Position numbers and translations under genes: made by a program. A stretch of DNA of 64,000 nucleotides from Litoditis marina (Eukaryota; Nematoda; Chromadorea; Rhabditida; Rhabditidae): positions 6,485,690-6,549,689 of the forward strand of contig OZ038440.1 of assembly GCA_964036275.1 (NCBI GenBank), in the 5' to 3' direction. Under the pieces are notes generated by a model, which saw only the letters and a list, made by a program, of their open reading frames with translations, did not search any database and was not told the DNA's origin. Shown in pieces: positions 21,901 to 34,100 of the stretch (position 1 is its first letter; each line of letters starts with the position of its first letter).

Positions 21901-24441
21901 CCTTTATATAAAACTCTGCTGATTTTATTCGATGTTCTTCAAAGCAATAAATAAATAAGATATGATTTTTTTTCAGATAGTCCTGAACTCCGTTGATCTC
22001 AACGTAGACGAGGACCTCTCTCAGATAAAGCTATTCTCTGAAAGTCGTTCCAACGTAAGTATATATAAAACACATGAAACGTTCATAAATCGCATAAAAT
22101 TAGACGTCAAGTATAGGATAAGGAAACAATGAAAATTTGAAGGAAACTGAAAAGGAAGAAATAGAGATAAAATCAACGCAAACACGTGAAAAGTATCGAT
22201 AGGGCGGAGCAATAAGTCACTACTGCACTTTATACCGCCTTTTCGTATGTTTCGTTCTATTTCTATAACCACGGGCCTTTTATAAGAACGTTCATATTCT
22301 TGTTGTCTTGTAGATTCAGAACGTACTACGTGTCAATACAGTTCTGAAAACTTTATACTTTATTTAAAGTATTTTGGAACAATTTGTATGAACACTTTCA
22401 TTACAGCGTATTCGTCGAAATCTCGACGTGGCAGACAACAGCACCGAAGTGAGTATTTGGGTATTTTAAAGGACTATATAATTTCAAGTAAAATTATCAG
22501 CCTGAGTGCAATAACAGTTAAAGAAAATAGTCTTGTACGATGAAATTATGAAGATGTTTGAAGAACCGAATTGACCAGCTCAGGTAGACAGAACATTTTC
22601 GTTTTGATCTGAAGTAACATTCAACAAAACTCGTTCAAAACATTGTCTGATTTCATGCGGTTACCTTTTCCATCAACTCAAATACGCATTTGATGTAATA
22701 CCACCTGGACATGAGTTGAAAGTTCGAACAGTATCCTTATCACTTCGAATAAAAGGACTGCTTGAAGATAGATCAAATCTTTTTCAATTCAAGCGCCTTA
22801 TATACCATTAGTCATTTGCATAATCACGTGAAACATGTTAAACACATCAGAACTCAGAAACGTGTAATGACAAAGTGCACGATGCCTCATTATAATGATA
22901 ACTCTACGTGACTATTCAATTCACTACCAATATAATTGCAGACCACCTCTCTGATTGAAGATGTAGAGAGTGCCGAGACCTCCGAATCCACTACCGAATC
23001 CACTACCGAATTAACTGATTCCACCACCACCCCAACTGAATCCACCACCACTCCCTCAGCTGCTCGAGAGCTATACCCGTCCGACCTGAAAGTCACCTCA
23101 GTCAAGTACAACAAGACCTTGCAACAAGTCACATTCGAACTCGACGGTACACTAGCGAAAGAGGATGATGTCATCCTTGAGGTCAGCTCGGGAACATAAT
23201 ATCTCCAGCAGTTCAGTAATCTAGATCTTCTGTTCTAGTCTGTTTGTTGAAGAAGGACGATTATGTGGTCCAATACGAACGCTTCCGTCCTTTAAACCAC
23301 AATACATTTTTCAATTGCAGTTTAAAGGACCGTTGACACGGGATTGGTCCGCATTATCGTCCTGCTTTAGGTACCTAAAGTTCGAGGATACGAAGATTTT
23401 GAAAACACCAGATAAAAAACATTGTAGCCAATACTCTGTAACAAAATCAACATCTGAAAAATGACTTTTGCCCCGCTCTTATCATGTGCCATGATGAAAA
23501 AACTTTTAATAGAAAAGTATTTAACTGTGAAATTTCCAGTTCAACTACGAAGGAAGAATGAACGGAAGCATGAATGGCCTGTCCTCGACCACCTACAGAA
23601 CTAAAGACGGTGAAATGCGGTTAGTTAGTAAAATAAATAGAATCGGAAAGAGTATATTTGTTCGCGATTCAACAAGTTACTTTCCACGCTGTTAGGTGAA
23701 GAGTAATGTAGAGGAAATTGAGAGAAAAAATGGGTGCAGTAACCCTATTACAGTAACATAGTTAATATATAATTCAACTTTGTTCGACAATTGAGACCAG
23801 ACCCGAACGATTGGTAGTATAGTGATTATTGCCAATGAACTATTGTGATACTTTAACTTAGATAATACAGCACACTTTATCACATCATAGTGAGAGAAAA
23901 GGTGTAAACGCAAATAACACGTGAATATAAATGACTTACTTACTTAGTTCCCCAAAAACAAAACAAAATATTCTTCTACAATCACTCAATTTCAGAAACG
24001 TAGCCACCGCCCGCTCGAATCTGCGAAAACTTGTGCCGTGTTTCGACGATTCGGCCTCAAGGGCTATTTGGAAAATATCGATTGTTCATCCAACTGCCAC
24101 CAATGTTATTGGCAACACAGATATCGAAAAGGAGGAACAGATTGAGTAAGCAAACCAACAAATTGAAAAGATAAAATCAAATAAGTTTGATGAAAGAGCG
24201 AAAGAGGGTGATAGAGAGAGAGAAAAATGAGAGACAGAGAGAAAAGATAGAGAGAGATAATGAAGCTGACATTTATCGTTTTCGAAGTTAGCTGAGTGAG
24301 TTCACTAAGTGAAACTATTAATGAATATGGTTTCTGGAGCTGTTGTGTCGGAGAATTTTTGCGATTCAGAAAGGTCATTCGTTCGAATAACAAGTTGCTC
24401 TTCTTCACTATCTCTCTCTGTCTTTGCTCTCTGTCTCTCTT

Positions 24442-24486
<45 letters not shown>

Positions 24487-27400
24487 AATTGTTTTTGTGG
24501 CTATCTGTTCTCCTTTCTTTCTTTTAATCACTTAGCTTCAACACTAGTGTAAATTTCTGTTGCACAATTTTCTACCCTTTGTTGGTTAAAATACATTATA
24601 AAAGTATTTTTAGTGAAAACTGGGTGAAGACATCCCTGAAAGAAACATTGCTCGTCCCACCTACCTTGATTGGCTTCCACATCTCCGATTTTCTCTTCAA
24701 TGATGGCGCCTCGCACAACAACATACCCGTGAGTGATCGTGGCGCAGTGGCTAAGCTGCCCGCACTGCGCCAGAGGTCAAGGGTTCGATTCCGCGCGATG
24801 AATGCTTCCATCTTTCGGGGCATACAACTACTGATGATAACATAACATTTAATGAGCGCTATTTTTATTGAAATATCTGAAATTCTATAAGTTGCTTTTT
24901 TTTAATTTTTTTTACGTAATCTCTTTAGTTTTACGTAATCTCTTTAGGTTTCAACTTTGTTTCCTTCATTTTTCTGGAAAAAAAAGTTATATGCTTGCCG
25001 AATGGGAATCTGAAAAGAAAGCCTAAAAGTATGAACGAAGTATGAACATTTCATTCTCCAAATTAAGCAAATTTTTTATATAGTATCAACGGAATTCATA
25101 TTGTGATGCTTGGACATATTTTATTTGATAGTGTTTAGGTTCGTGTTTGGTGCAGACCGGAAGCTGTCAACAACACTCAATTCGTACTAGACAGTGCAGT
25201 GAAGACAATCAATTACCTGGAAAAAACATACGGAATCCCGTTCCCCTATGAAAAACATGGTAATTGATCAAAAATTACGTGATTTCTATGGACAAAAAGT
25301 GATTCAAGTCCAACTATTCCCGTGTGAATGAATACGCGGCTTCGAATAATACTAATATTGAGATCTTTGAAAGTTCAGGTTTTGTACCTTCAAACACTTT
25401 GTAAACTATCAGTAAATTGATTAGTCCGTAGCATTGGCATCGTGCACTTTGTCATTGCACGTTACTGCGTTCTGCTGTGTTTAACATGTTTCACGTGAAT
25501 TGACTAACAGTATGGATGCATCCCTCATTATATAGGGTTTGCTCATTACAAAACAGAGCCTAGACGGTGTGTTGTCCCATCCCGATGTTTGTGATTCGAG
25601 AAGTTTCTTGGTGGAAATTCGTTAGTTCTGGCCGTGTTATAAATTCAGACCACAAACCAGCCAACACAAACCAGCCGTTCAATTCCTATAGTCTATATTA
25701 ACTGTGAATATCATTATCCAAAGATTAAAGGTCTAATGACCCAAAATCTTCTGGGAAACGAAAAAGTGTCAAACTGGAAAACAGGTCAGGTTTTTATCTT
25801 TTCAGATATTCTGCTCGATTCCACAACGACAGAAAGTTCTAGTTCGTCGGGACTATTGATTTTATCAGAATCGGACTCGCTTTTTGATTCCAGCAGAGAT
25901 GGAATTACAACGAAAGTCGCCATTGCCAAACAGATTGCTCATAAAATTACAAAACAGGTTGGTTGTTTGTTTGAAAGTTAGGCTGAAGAAAATCACAGAC
26001 AAGGTTTTCTGATTGAAAGCATCTATTGCAACCCCGAAAATGTGTTGCTATGCTCCACATTGAAAAGATGTTTACTACTCTAAAAGTTGGCATGACGTAC
26101 GTTCGCGCCACATTTTCGTCTCATGTGCGGTCTGGATGATAAAAAGGCCAATTTCTTAACTCCTCCCATCGTAGCAAAGTCATGCAAGTGATGGAGTTTC
26201 AGAAAATTTGAGTTTCGAGTATTTCAAGTTACCTGATAACTATGGTCACATAGTTCCCCATTTTCCATGTTTAAGCATAGTGGTGTGTGATCCAAACCTG
26301 GGTCAGGTGGTGTCCGGATTAGGGTTGTTAATCGAGTCGAGAATTTCCAGTTTTTCGTTTTTCAGAAAATTTGAGTTTCGAGTATTTCAAGTTTTCCGAA
26401 TTTCGAGTTTTTCGAGTTTTTTGAAATTTCGAGTTTTCCGTGTTCGAGTTATTTTTTCAACAACCCTAGCCCAGATGGTTCAGCTCGTAGCTGACCTTTT
26501 CATAAGAGTTTGCTATGGTGCCCAGTAGAAGGGAGAGCTCCACTGTGTCCGTAGTATGATCCCGTTGCCTTTCGGCCGAAACTCATCAACAAGAGCATTT
26601 GTTGAGATCAAACTACAAAAATTGTTTAGTCACTCCTATAGACTATTTTCAATTACAGTATTTGGAGACGGTAGTCTCTCCCTCTGATGAGCATTCCATC
26701 TGGTTGAACAGAGCATTGGCACACCATTTACAATATGACGTCATCAACAAAATACTAGAAGACGGAGAAGTGAATACGGTGGGTCAGAAAGTAACATACT
26801 TAAGGGACCGAAACAACATCAAACATTACCAATAAGGAGTATATCTTATATTGAGTAAAATTGCAAAAATACCATTCTCACAACCTAGGAACGGAAAATA
26901 CAAATGGCACTTCTACATTTTTTAAATGATTAGGTTAAATAGTATATGTGCCTACGTTTTTCGTTTCTGCAGTCGGATCTAGAAGTGGCCGAATCTCTGG
27001 AACCTCTTCTCAGAAGGGACACCCAGTCGACGTCGCATCCCATATTCTCGAACATCGACACCCCCGAAGACGTCTACCTGTCATCGGACGAAGTCGCCAC
27101 ACTCAAGGTCGACAATTGAGTTCATGTACACGTGTTCACGTGTCAACATTAGTTATTGGTCACTGCGAACGTGTCAACAACTAATTTTATTGTCACGTGG
27201 TCACGTTTCAACAACCAGGCTCTTCAGAACGTAGTCAAGACGTAAATGTGAAACGAAACATTCTCGATCGATATGGTTTTACTGGCAAAAGTCGCGCGAA
27301 ACGCATACAGTGTTCACCAATAACGAGAACTTTATCCTGATCCTGACCCATCCATATTTCTCTTCCGTAGCGCAAACACTTATCCGTTTGAAAGAAATAG

Positions 27401-30400
27401 AAACATTAGTTTTCAAATGTTAACAATTCAGATTTCGAGTGTGATCAGCTTTTTTAAACGGTAATCAAAAAGATGTTAGACAAATTTCAAGTTTGTATCA
27501 AAACCAGTGATTGGAATTGAATGTGTACTGTTGGAATGTCAGTAGGAATGATGTGGACCATACAACTACTATACAACTCAAAGATGTTTTGAATGTGTTG
27601 TTATTGACATGTATGGCTGATGAACTATCATTATTATTCACTCTACTCATTTTCTTCAGGGTGCCGCCGTTCTTCGTATGCTGAAGTTAGTGATAGGAGA
27701 GGAAACATTTACCGAGGGGCTCAGGGTATGTATACATTCTATTTCGACAATATTCAATATTATATGAGTATCGTACATTATCGAATTATCTCGGGAAATG
27801 TGAGAACAAGGGTATTTTGCATGCTTAACGAGATAATACCGTGAAATGGAATAATAAGTATTTTCGGTGTGGAAAAACTTCATTTTACTTATTTTTTTAC
27901 GTTTCCATGTACTTTTTTGTAGCTGACCTATGAACATGTCCTGCTTCGTTGATATTATTGACTTCATGTTCCCCTTGTTTGTAGGTAGAGTATTGCTGCT
28001 CTACCCCTTAGGGGTCCTAGTTTTTCGTGATTTGTGTGGTTTTTTTCCCAATACAAATTCATGAATGAACCTTATAAATACATACGTTTCACGTGACCGA
28101 ATAAATCGTTCACACTCCTAGAACATAGTATTCGATAATTTATTTTCACAGAATAGCGTTTTTCAGGTCTATCTCAGTTCCAATATATTTGGTTCGACGG
28201 ACTTCGCGAATTTGTGGAAACACATGAACACAGCGTTGCCAGACTCGGTTGGTTTTATTCGGCGTTCACATTCACTCATAACACGTATGCGTATGCAGGA
28301 CTACGGCAATCATCCTGACACAAATCTGTGTCTCTTCCTCCGCACACAATTTCTCCTGATTTGTAGCCCAGAGTGATGCGAGAACAGGGAAATAGCAATT
28401 GATATTCAAATTCGCTTAGAGGCCTAGGTTACAAAACAGACATAAACAAGACAAACAGTTTCAAATACACTGGATACCCGGGAAGAACATGTTCGTTGTG
28501 GTTCGCTCCTGATTTTAATTCACGAGTTTTGACCGAAACGTGGCCGGATCAAACTACAAACACAGCAGGATAGGACCAAATGATAGTTCTCTGAAAAGAC
28601 CGACCCTTGTAATAATTTCACGGGAATAATTGCAGGTGAAAGGCTGGGACGGCGAACACTTCGACGTAGATGATTTCGTCACGAAGTGGATTGTGCAAAT
28701 GGGATACCCCGTATTGGACGTGTATCGCGTGGATGAAAACACCGTGGAAATAACACAGCGAAGATTCAAGGTACAGTAGTCGAGTATTGATTGAGGGCCA
28801 TGTTCAAAAACATAGGAAAGTTGAATATTCACCTCTAACTTTCAACGAAATACACCGACGCGAGTGTAAAAATGGAAGTATGAGCGAAACATGTGCAATA
28901 ATTCCTCTTCCGTGTTTCATTCAAGCCTCTTTTGTTAAAAAAAACTGGCTTTGGAGTTATTGACACGAAAATATAAATACTCGTTATTCTGATCGGACGC
29001 TAATATTGGTCCATTTTCATTAGGACTAAATATCAATCACATTGAAGATTTTTTTCACTCAGATTGACAACCTGACCCCGGAGAAGGCGAAGTATCGCAA
29101 TGCCAAGTATTGGTACAAATGGGACATTCCTCTTTTCATGGAAATCAACGGAGAAGCACAACCCATGAAGTGGTTGCATGAAGGTGAGCGGACGAAATAT
29201 TAACGAGTGAACAAATATCACTTGAGTGATAGTGGGGGTGCCAAATTCATGAATTTTTGTCTTGGAATCAAACCTGCGAGCAAAAATTCCGCAGCTGGGC
29301 GCTAGCCACTATGCTACGAGCTTTCCTAACCTACCAGCTTTCGAATCGAAGACACCTGTACGTACACAACGAAAATTGAGATATACCGTACCCTTCCGCC
29401 TTTCCGTTGGCGACGACTATAGCTGCAATCGCGTGCACATCAGTTTTTTTCTCAATCTACAACTAAACACAGCATGTTGAATAAGTATGCTAGCTACGCA
29501 GTTTGTTCCAGCCTATCGTCAACCTCTGAACCTGTCGGACACATTGTTGCTGAACACCAACTCTCTTGGTTTCTACCGGGTAAACTATGACGAGATGGGA
29601 TGGCAGAAGATCAACGACCAACTGAACAAAGATCACACGGTTAGTTTTCCCACCAATTTTAGTTACTTCGTAGTGATAAGACATTCCATCTTCCGTAATA
29701 TCAATCTGCGTCTCCTCAAATATACGCTATTTCTCTGATTCCCCGTCTCATTGGGATACAAGTGTCGCATGAGACGCAGGACGGGGTCAAGATGACGGGA
29801 TATTTCAGCGGAACTACTCAGATATATTGGGTTGCCTGGCTCAACTAAAATTGTAATGTTTCATATCTGGACAATCATGGAAACCTAGAATATTCTCGAT
29901 AATTTACCTCCGTCAGAAATACAGAAACAATTAGGGTCAGATAATATCGTCCCAGCCAAGATAATTCGAGAATATGTTGAATATATTTCATAGTTATGGA
30001 ATGCATGAACACGCTCGATTTTTTTAAATCCACATGACTTTTCAGGTTTACTCGTCTCCCGTGAGAAGTAGAGTGTTGTCTGATGTCTTCGCTCTAGCCA
30101 AGTCTAGGCAACTGCCGTACGAGGTTTGTTCTAGAAAATTTTGGGTCTTTATAAAAATTTTATCGCGTTGAAGAAACAGTTCCTCTAATAATATGTTCTC
30201 GACTCTTAATTTTATTCTATGACCAAATGTCACTTAATTTGTAGTTTAATCGTTAGCTACAGTTTGATGTCGTGTTTCCTAAAACAATCCAGCTTTGTAT
30301 ATATCCGATTTCGAGATAATCGAACTTTCAGTGATATATTACTTTTCAAGTTACCTTTGACCTACACAATTCACTGATCTTATTCTTTTCTTTTTTTAAT

Positions 30401-33400
30401 CTATAATTTCCAGACGGCGCTCGATATGACTGCATATCTCGAGAAAGAAACCGAATATCTTCCAACACTTGTTGCAATTGACGGTCTCTCCTACATGTAC
30501 GACCAACTTGAAGATACTGCCGAAGACATGGAAATGAAAGTTAGTAGTTTTTTTTCCCATTTCCATTGAACATATTACAGTATGCACACAAAACTTTCAG
30601 TTCGTTTTAATGTTGTAACTGTTATCTCAAAGTTCGTGAACTTCGTTTCCGTACTAAAGAATGTTCTGGACATAGTTCGAATTCGCATCAGAAAACACTA
30701 AACAATCACATAAATACGTATAATATTTTCGACTCACTTGATATCAGAAAGGTGAATATAGGGTTATAACCAACTTCACTTAACAAATATTGTTTGTGAA
30801 ATCGTTCTGAATGGAAGTGCATAACGAAATGACTTTGCATTGAAGGAATACAATGCATTACAGAAACTCATTCTCGAGCGAATCACTCCACTCTTCGAAA
30901 AAATCGATCAATCGTCGTGGAAGTCTGATTCGGCTTACTCCGATGTGTACGTTCTGTTTTTGATCCAATTCCAATCAACCTTCATTGTGAACTTTTCAAT
31001 AATTGAAAAAAATCACCAGAAAATGTGACAAAAGTTCAAGCGAAATCCATTCCGTACCATGTTTTCTCACAAAATTCGATTAACTCGAATTACGTCACAA
31101 GTATGCATAGCAACAAATACTTTAGATTGATTACACGATCAAAGGTCCAAATACCAATCAATTCATTTTTTTCAGAAAGCGAAAGTTGGCAGTTTCATCC
31201 GCATTCTGTACTTTGAACCCCATCGGCTGCAAGAAAAATATGATGTCCAGTCAGAATATTCTGGAAAAGTGCCAGTCGAGCAACTTCACCAGCGAGTGCT
31301 CAGAGTAAGTCATCGAAACCAACTACCTATTGTTTCTCGATGTTCAGTTCAATTGGTGTAACGTTCACAAGTACAGCAAAATAGTACATTGAACTGAAAT
31401 CATTGGAATATCTGTAGATCCATTGAGCTTACATTATTGGAACAAAAAAGATGAACAATCAATTTTCAGAACACCCGACTCCATCCGATCTTTGATCTAC
31501 TGTAAGACTGTTGCTGGAGGGGATGAAGAAGTTTTCGAAACCATGTACAACTTCACCAAAATGGAGGTTTGAACTTTTGCGAGAGATTAATTCCATTTCA
31601 AATGCGTAAAATGGTTCCGTTTCAGAATAACTCATCTTAGCTACGTGAAAAAGTAAGATTGGAGAAACTAAAAAAAGTTACCACCGCGACTTCGGTATAA
31701 CAGTCATGTTTATAGAATAGAATAGATTTATTCGTGATTTAACACGTGACTTCCACATAGTATGTGGCACTCCAAAAATGAGTAATTGGAGAGGAAAAGT
31801 GAAAAGAAAAAGGGTATGGTTACCCTGTTACGCGCACATAATATTACATGCAATTTAACAGTGCTGGACGACGGCGATTGAACCAAATGATTTGTGGGAC
31901 AATAGTTATCTTGAAATAGACGTTGTAATGAAAATATGTTTTGTAAAGAGATCATCCGTTTGACGGACTTATGTCACAAACTGCGTATAATAGAAAGCTA
32001 ATAAAAATGCTAATTATTACAGTTCAAGAGTTGTTGTGAACTAACGAGGAAATTCAGTTATTTTAAGAACACGTTATATTAGAGCCTATTTTATAACGAA
32101 TGTTTCGTAAATTCAGGTTTCTTCTTCGGAGAGACGTGCTCTTGTGGAGTCGTTGGCGTGCAGCCAGAACCCACATCTACTCAAGAGGTAGGTAGCACAT
32201 GTTTTATTTTTCAAACCTATGTACCTGTACCTCTTTCTGTACCACACTCATCAACTAGACCAGTTTCGGAAAATAACTTATGCATGTATAGAATATGAGC
32301 ATGAGTTTTGTTCTCTTTTTGTCCTTTTCTGGCTAATAATGAAATCTGGGAGCGTCAATGTTGAACTCGTTACAACCGCAGAATGACAAGGTTTTCATTA
32401 ATTACTTTTTCGAAAATAGAAATGCTTTGAAAACAATTTCCGGAAAAAAATTTTTTAGACTTCTGCGCGAGGCCTTCGACCCTAGTTCTGATGTGCTCTC
32501 AGAAGAAGATCTGCCAGTTCTGATGAAATCGATGGCGAAGAACCCAGTTGGACAACTGTTCGTCTCAGAACACTTCATCGACAGTTGGAAGACAATTCAC
32601 GAAAAGTCAGTTTTATTTAAACGTTGACATTTTACACAAGAGATAAAATTTAAATGAGAAATACTTATGTAAGTAGTTATGCGTTTATCAATTACACTAT
32701 TCAGCTTCGTTTCAAAGCGTACCCTCGTCAATACTTCTGGATCGCGAACTTCAGACAGACTTTCAATCACGCACTGTTTTGGTCTCGAATTATGTCCTTC
32801 AAGGCCTATTACACTGTGTACTTGTGATTCACTTCTCCCCCTGAGACCTTTGAAAATAGTTATTTTTCAATGACCGTTCAAGTACTGTAACCACTAGCTG
32901 ATACATAGATCACAATCTTGGTGATCTATGGCTTAGGTTGATGAAATAGTCTCAAAACTTCGAGAATAAAAATTCTCTGGTGACTTTGTACTTGTTCAAG
33001 TTAATCCAAAGATCAAATTTAGAGGCTGACACGCTGACGTGATTTCAGAAAGTAGTGAACAAAAAACTTCTCTGAGAATTCACTGACTCGGCCCCCGCCG
33101 ACTGAGTCGAAATTGAGACGGCAACGACATGAGACGGCAATGTCGCTGCCGTGACAAATTTTACTCATGAAAATAGCATATGTTTTGAGGAGACTCAGGC
33201 TGATAAACAACAATTAAAACTGAGACGGCAACGACAATGTCGCGGCCGTCCCACGTTTTACTCATAGTTAACTTTGGTTTGCAGGTTGGAAAACAACCCC
33301 GAGATAATGAGAAGTATTTTGTCCGACGGAGTTCGAATCGAAAACAACAGAGAAATCGAAGAGGTGAGAAAAGCTTGAGATCATTCTACCTCTGGTGAAT

Positions 33401-33958
33401 AATTCAGTTCAAAAAATATTGTTTACCAACAAGGACACAAAACAAGTTAGATGGACTTCCTTCTAGCCTGTTGATATTTTGGTTGTATGAGAGGGTCGTT
33501 TGCTTTTCGGAACTACAAGAAGTGAACCACGCTTTCAGTGGACCTCATTATAGTTCGTTTCACGCACTTGTCACTCTGTACTGTATGAATTCAACTTCTA
33601 GGCTGATGTTTGATAAGTTGATATATTCAGAAAGTTGAAAAACTTTGATATTTTGTTCTCTTTTCCTATCACTCCGAACTGTTGAACGTATTTCTAAAAA
33701 ATCCATCGACGGAGTACTGTAGAGAGTTACAGATGAATAAAACCTATTTACCTAAATCAAACCTTTTCTAAAATGAAAACTCTACGTGAACTTCAGATGG
33801 AGCGATTCCTGGCTCGTCACAAGTACACAACTCAAATATTCGGGGAATTCAAGTCGAAGCTGGAGTTGGCTAGAAGCAATCTTCATTGGAAAATGAGGAA
33901 CGAGAAGCTCGTTTCGAGTTATGAGGAGGAGAAAAAGAAGGAAGAAAAAGAACTGTAG
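18923..33958 (+). CDS. catalytically dead M1 aminopeptidase-like membrane protein
   Basis: 29 exons, CDS 3291 bp, 1096 aa. Exon starts-ends: 18923-18979, 19423-19521, 20741-20898, 21307-21411, 21665-21782, 21977-22054, 22407-22448, 22942-23181, 23540-23619, 23996-24145, 24614-24728, 25139-25259, 25806-25957, 26659-26778, 26973-27107, 27660-27725, 28167-28247, 28636-28770, 29063-29183, 29512-29639, 30046-30123, 30414-30539, 30846-30946, 31176-31304, 31470-31566, 32117-32187, 32459-32605, 33285-33363, 33797-33958. Type II membrane protein: basic KHKRTKNKEK at 43-52, TM about 57-79. A Thr/Ser/Glu-rich insert lies at about 220-263. M1 landmarks: LVPCFDD near 337-343, VRVW near 415, SHPI at 566-569, KGAAVLRML after 589, YRVNY at 746-750, then an ERAP1-like C domain and a charged tail. 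Active site lost: GAMEN position reads ESSSS (464-468), HEXXH reads HKITK (500-504), distal Glu is Arg523, catalytic Tyr is Thr588. Predicted non-peptidase ectoprotein, perhaps binding or scaffolding. Exon 23's acceptor (TTGAAG) is atypical. Confidence 0.9.
19214..19324 (-). mobile_element. MITE family A, degraded copy (M1 intron 1)
   Basis: Reverse-orientation copy beginning TATACTGTTAACCAATTGTA and ending ATTTTACTCCTAGTAT, with an internal deletion relative to the 133-bp copies. Confidence 0.65.
20425..20553 (+). mobile_element. MITE family A copy (M1 intron 2, left of pair)
   Basis: Copy starting TATACTAGAAGTAAATTGAA and ending GACTAACAGTATA, with a short deletion after GTCACGT. Followed 28 bp later by a second copy in opposite orientation. 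Confidence 0.8.
20581..20708 (-). mobile_element. MITE family A copy (M1 intron 2, right of pair)
   Basis: Inverted copy starting TATACTGCTAGTCAAATGTA. With the copy at 20425-20553 it makes a roughly 280-bp inverted repeat only about 30 bp upstream of the exon 3 acceptor (exon from 20741). Confidence 0.8.
21190..21300 (+). mobile_element. MITE family A, strongly decayed copy (M1 intron 3)
   Basis: Recognisable fragments only: GTAAATTGATGGGTCACGTG, GCACACTTGATGCACGTTTC and TAACAGTTTGTAACC, in family order. It ends close to the exon 4 acceptor at 21306. Confidence 0.4.
22801..22934 (-). mobile_element. MITE family A copy touching splice acceptor (M1 intron 7)
   Basis: Complete inverted copy from TATACCATTAGTCATTTGCA to TTCACTACCAATATA. 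Only ATTGCAG separates it from exon 8 (22942), so the branch/polypyrimidine region of this intron is supplied by the element. Confidence 0.8.
23253..23362. repeat. palindromic element (M1 intron 8)
   Basis: AGGACGATTATGTGGTCCAAT on the left is the approximate reverse complement of ATTGGTCCGCATTATCGTCCT on the right, and CCGTCCTTTAAACC pairs with GTTTAAAGGACCGT in the middle. Confidence 0.65.
24175..24260 (+). repeat. GA-rich microsatellite (M1 intron 10)
   Basis: Interrupted GAGAGA/GAAAGA tract. A CT tract of the opposite sense lies at about 24405-24485 in the same intron, so the two could pair as a hairpin in the pre-mRNA. Confidence 0.8.
24405..24485 (+). repeat. CT microsatellite (M1 intron 10)
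   Basis: About 50 bp of near-perfect (CT)n with flanking CT-rich sequence, complementary in composition to the GA tract at 24175-24260. Confidence 0.85.
24733..24802 (+). repeat. tRNA-like sequence (M1 intron 11)
   Basis: Has an A-box (TGGCGCAGTGGCTAAGC) and a B-box (GGGTTCGATTCC) at tRNA spacing, with ATCG near the 5' end able to pair with CGAT near the 3' end. The T-stem and acceptor stem are not fully complementary, so it is more likely a tRNA-derived repeat or pseudo-tRNA than a functional gene. It starts within 5 bp of the exon 11 donor. It differs from the seven-copy SINE family. Confidence 0.5.
25405..25513 (+). mobile_element. MITE family A, internally deleted copy (M1 intron 12)
   Basis: Contains GCATCGTGCACTTTGTCATTG, TGCTGTGTTTAACATGTTTC and ends GAATTGACTAACAGTAT; part of the 5' third is missing. 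Confidence 0.7.
26330..26462 (+). repeat. AATTTCGAGTTTTTCG minisatellite (M1 intron 13)
   Basis: Irregular tandem copies of a TTTCGAGTTTTTC-like motif. A 23-base phrase containing TTTGAGTTTCGAGTATTTCA also occurs just upstream near 26202-26228, pointing to local duplication. Confidence 0.65.
29229..29422 (-). repeat. tRNA-derived SINE-like element, copy 3 (M1 intron 19)
   Basis: Inverted copy: GGTGCCAAATTCAT at the left, the B-box complement GGAATCAAACCTGCGAGC, and the head complement CCGCCTTTCCGTTGGCGACG at the right end. Confidence 0.75.
33045..33265. repeat. GC-rich repeat cluster (M1 intron 27)
   Basis: Direct repeats of GAGACGGCAACGAC (twice) and GAGACGGCAATGTCGC, with GGCAGCGAC-type complements, and GTTTTGAGGAGACTCAGGC near 33182, which resembles the core of the fold-back element at 3388-3740. 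Probably a decayed relative of that element. Confidence 0.45.
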
Positions 33959-34100
33959 ATGAACGACAAGTGTATTTATTTGTGTAGATGATATAGCATA
34001 ATTACTCGTTGTTACCTATTTGGAATAATCTATTTTCAATGAAAATATTTGAATCATCATTGTAATTGCTCATAACTATGGCCGGTCACTTCACTCAATA

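Noticed and set aside
24733..24802. Functional tRNA gene
   Set aside because: A and B boxes are present but the T-stem and most of the acceptor stem do not pair.
10320..33958. Operon of pmt-2 with the M1 gene
   Set aside because: The genes are nearly 3 kb apart, far more than the usual 100-400 bp of nematode operons, and no SL2-type context was seen.
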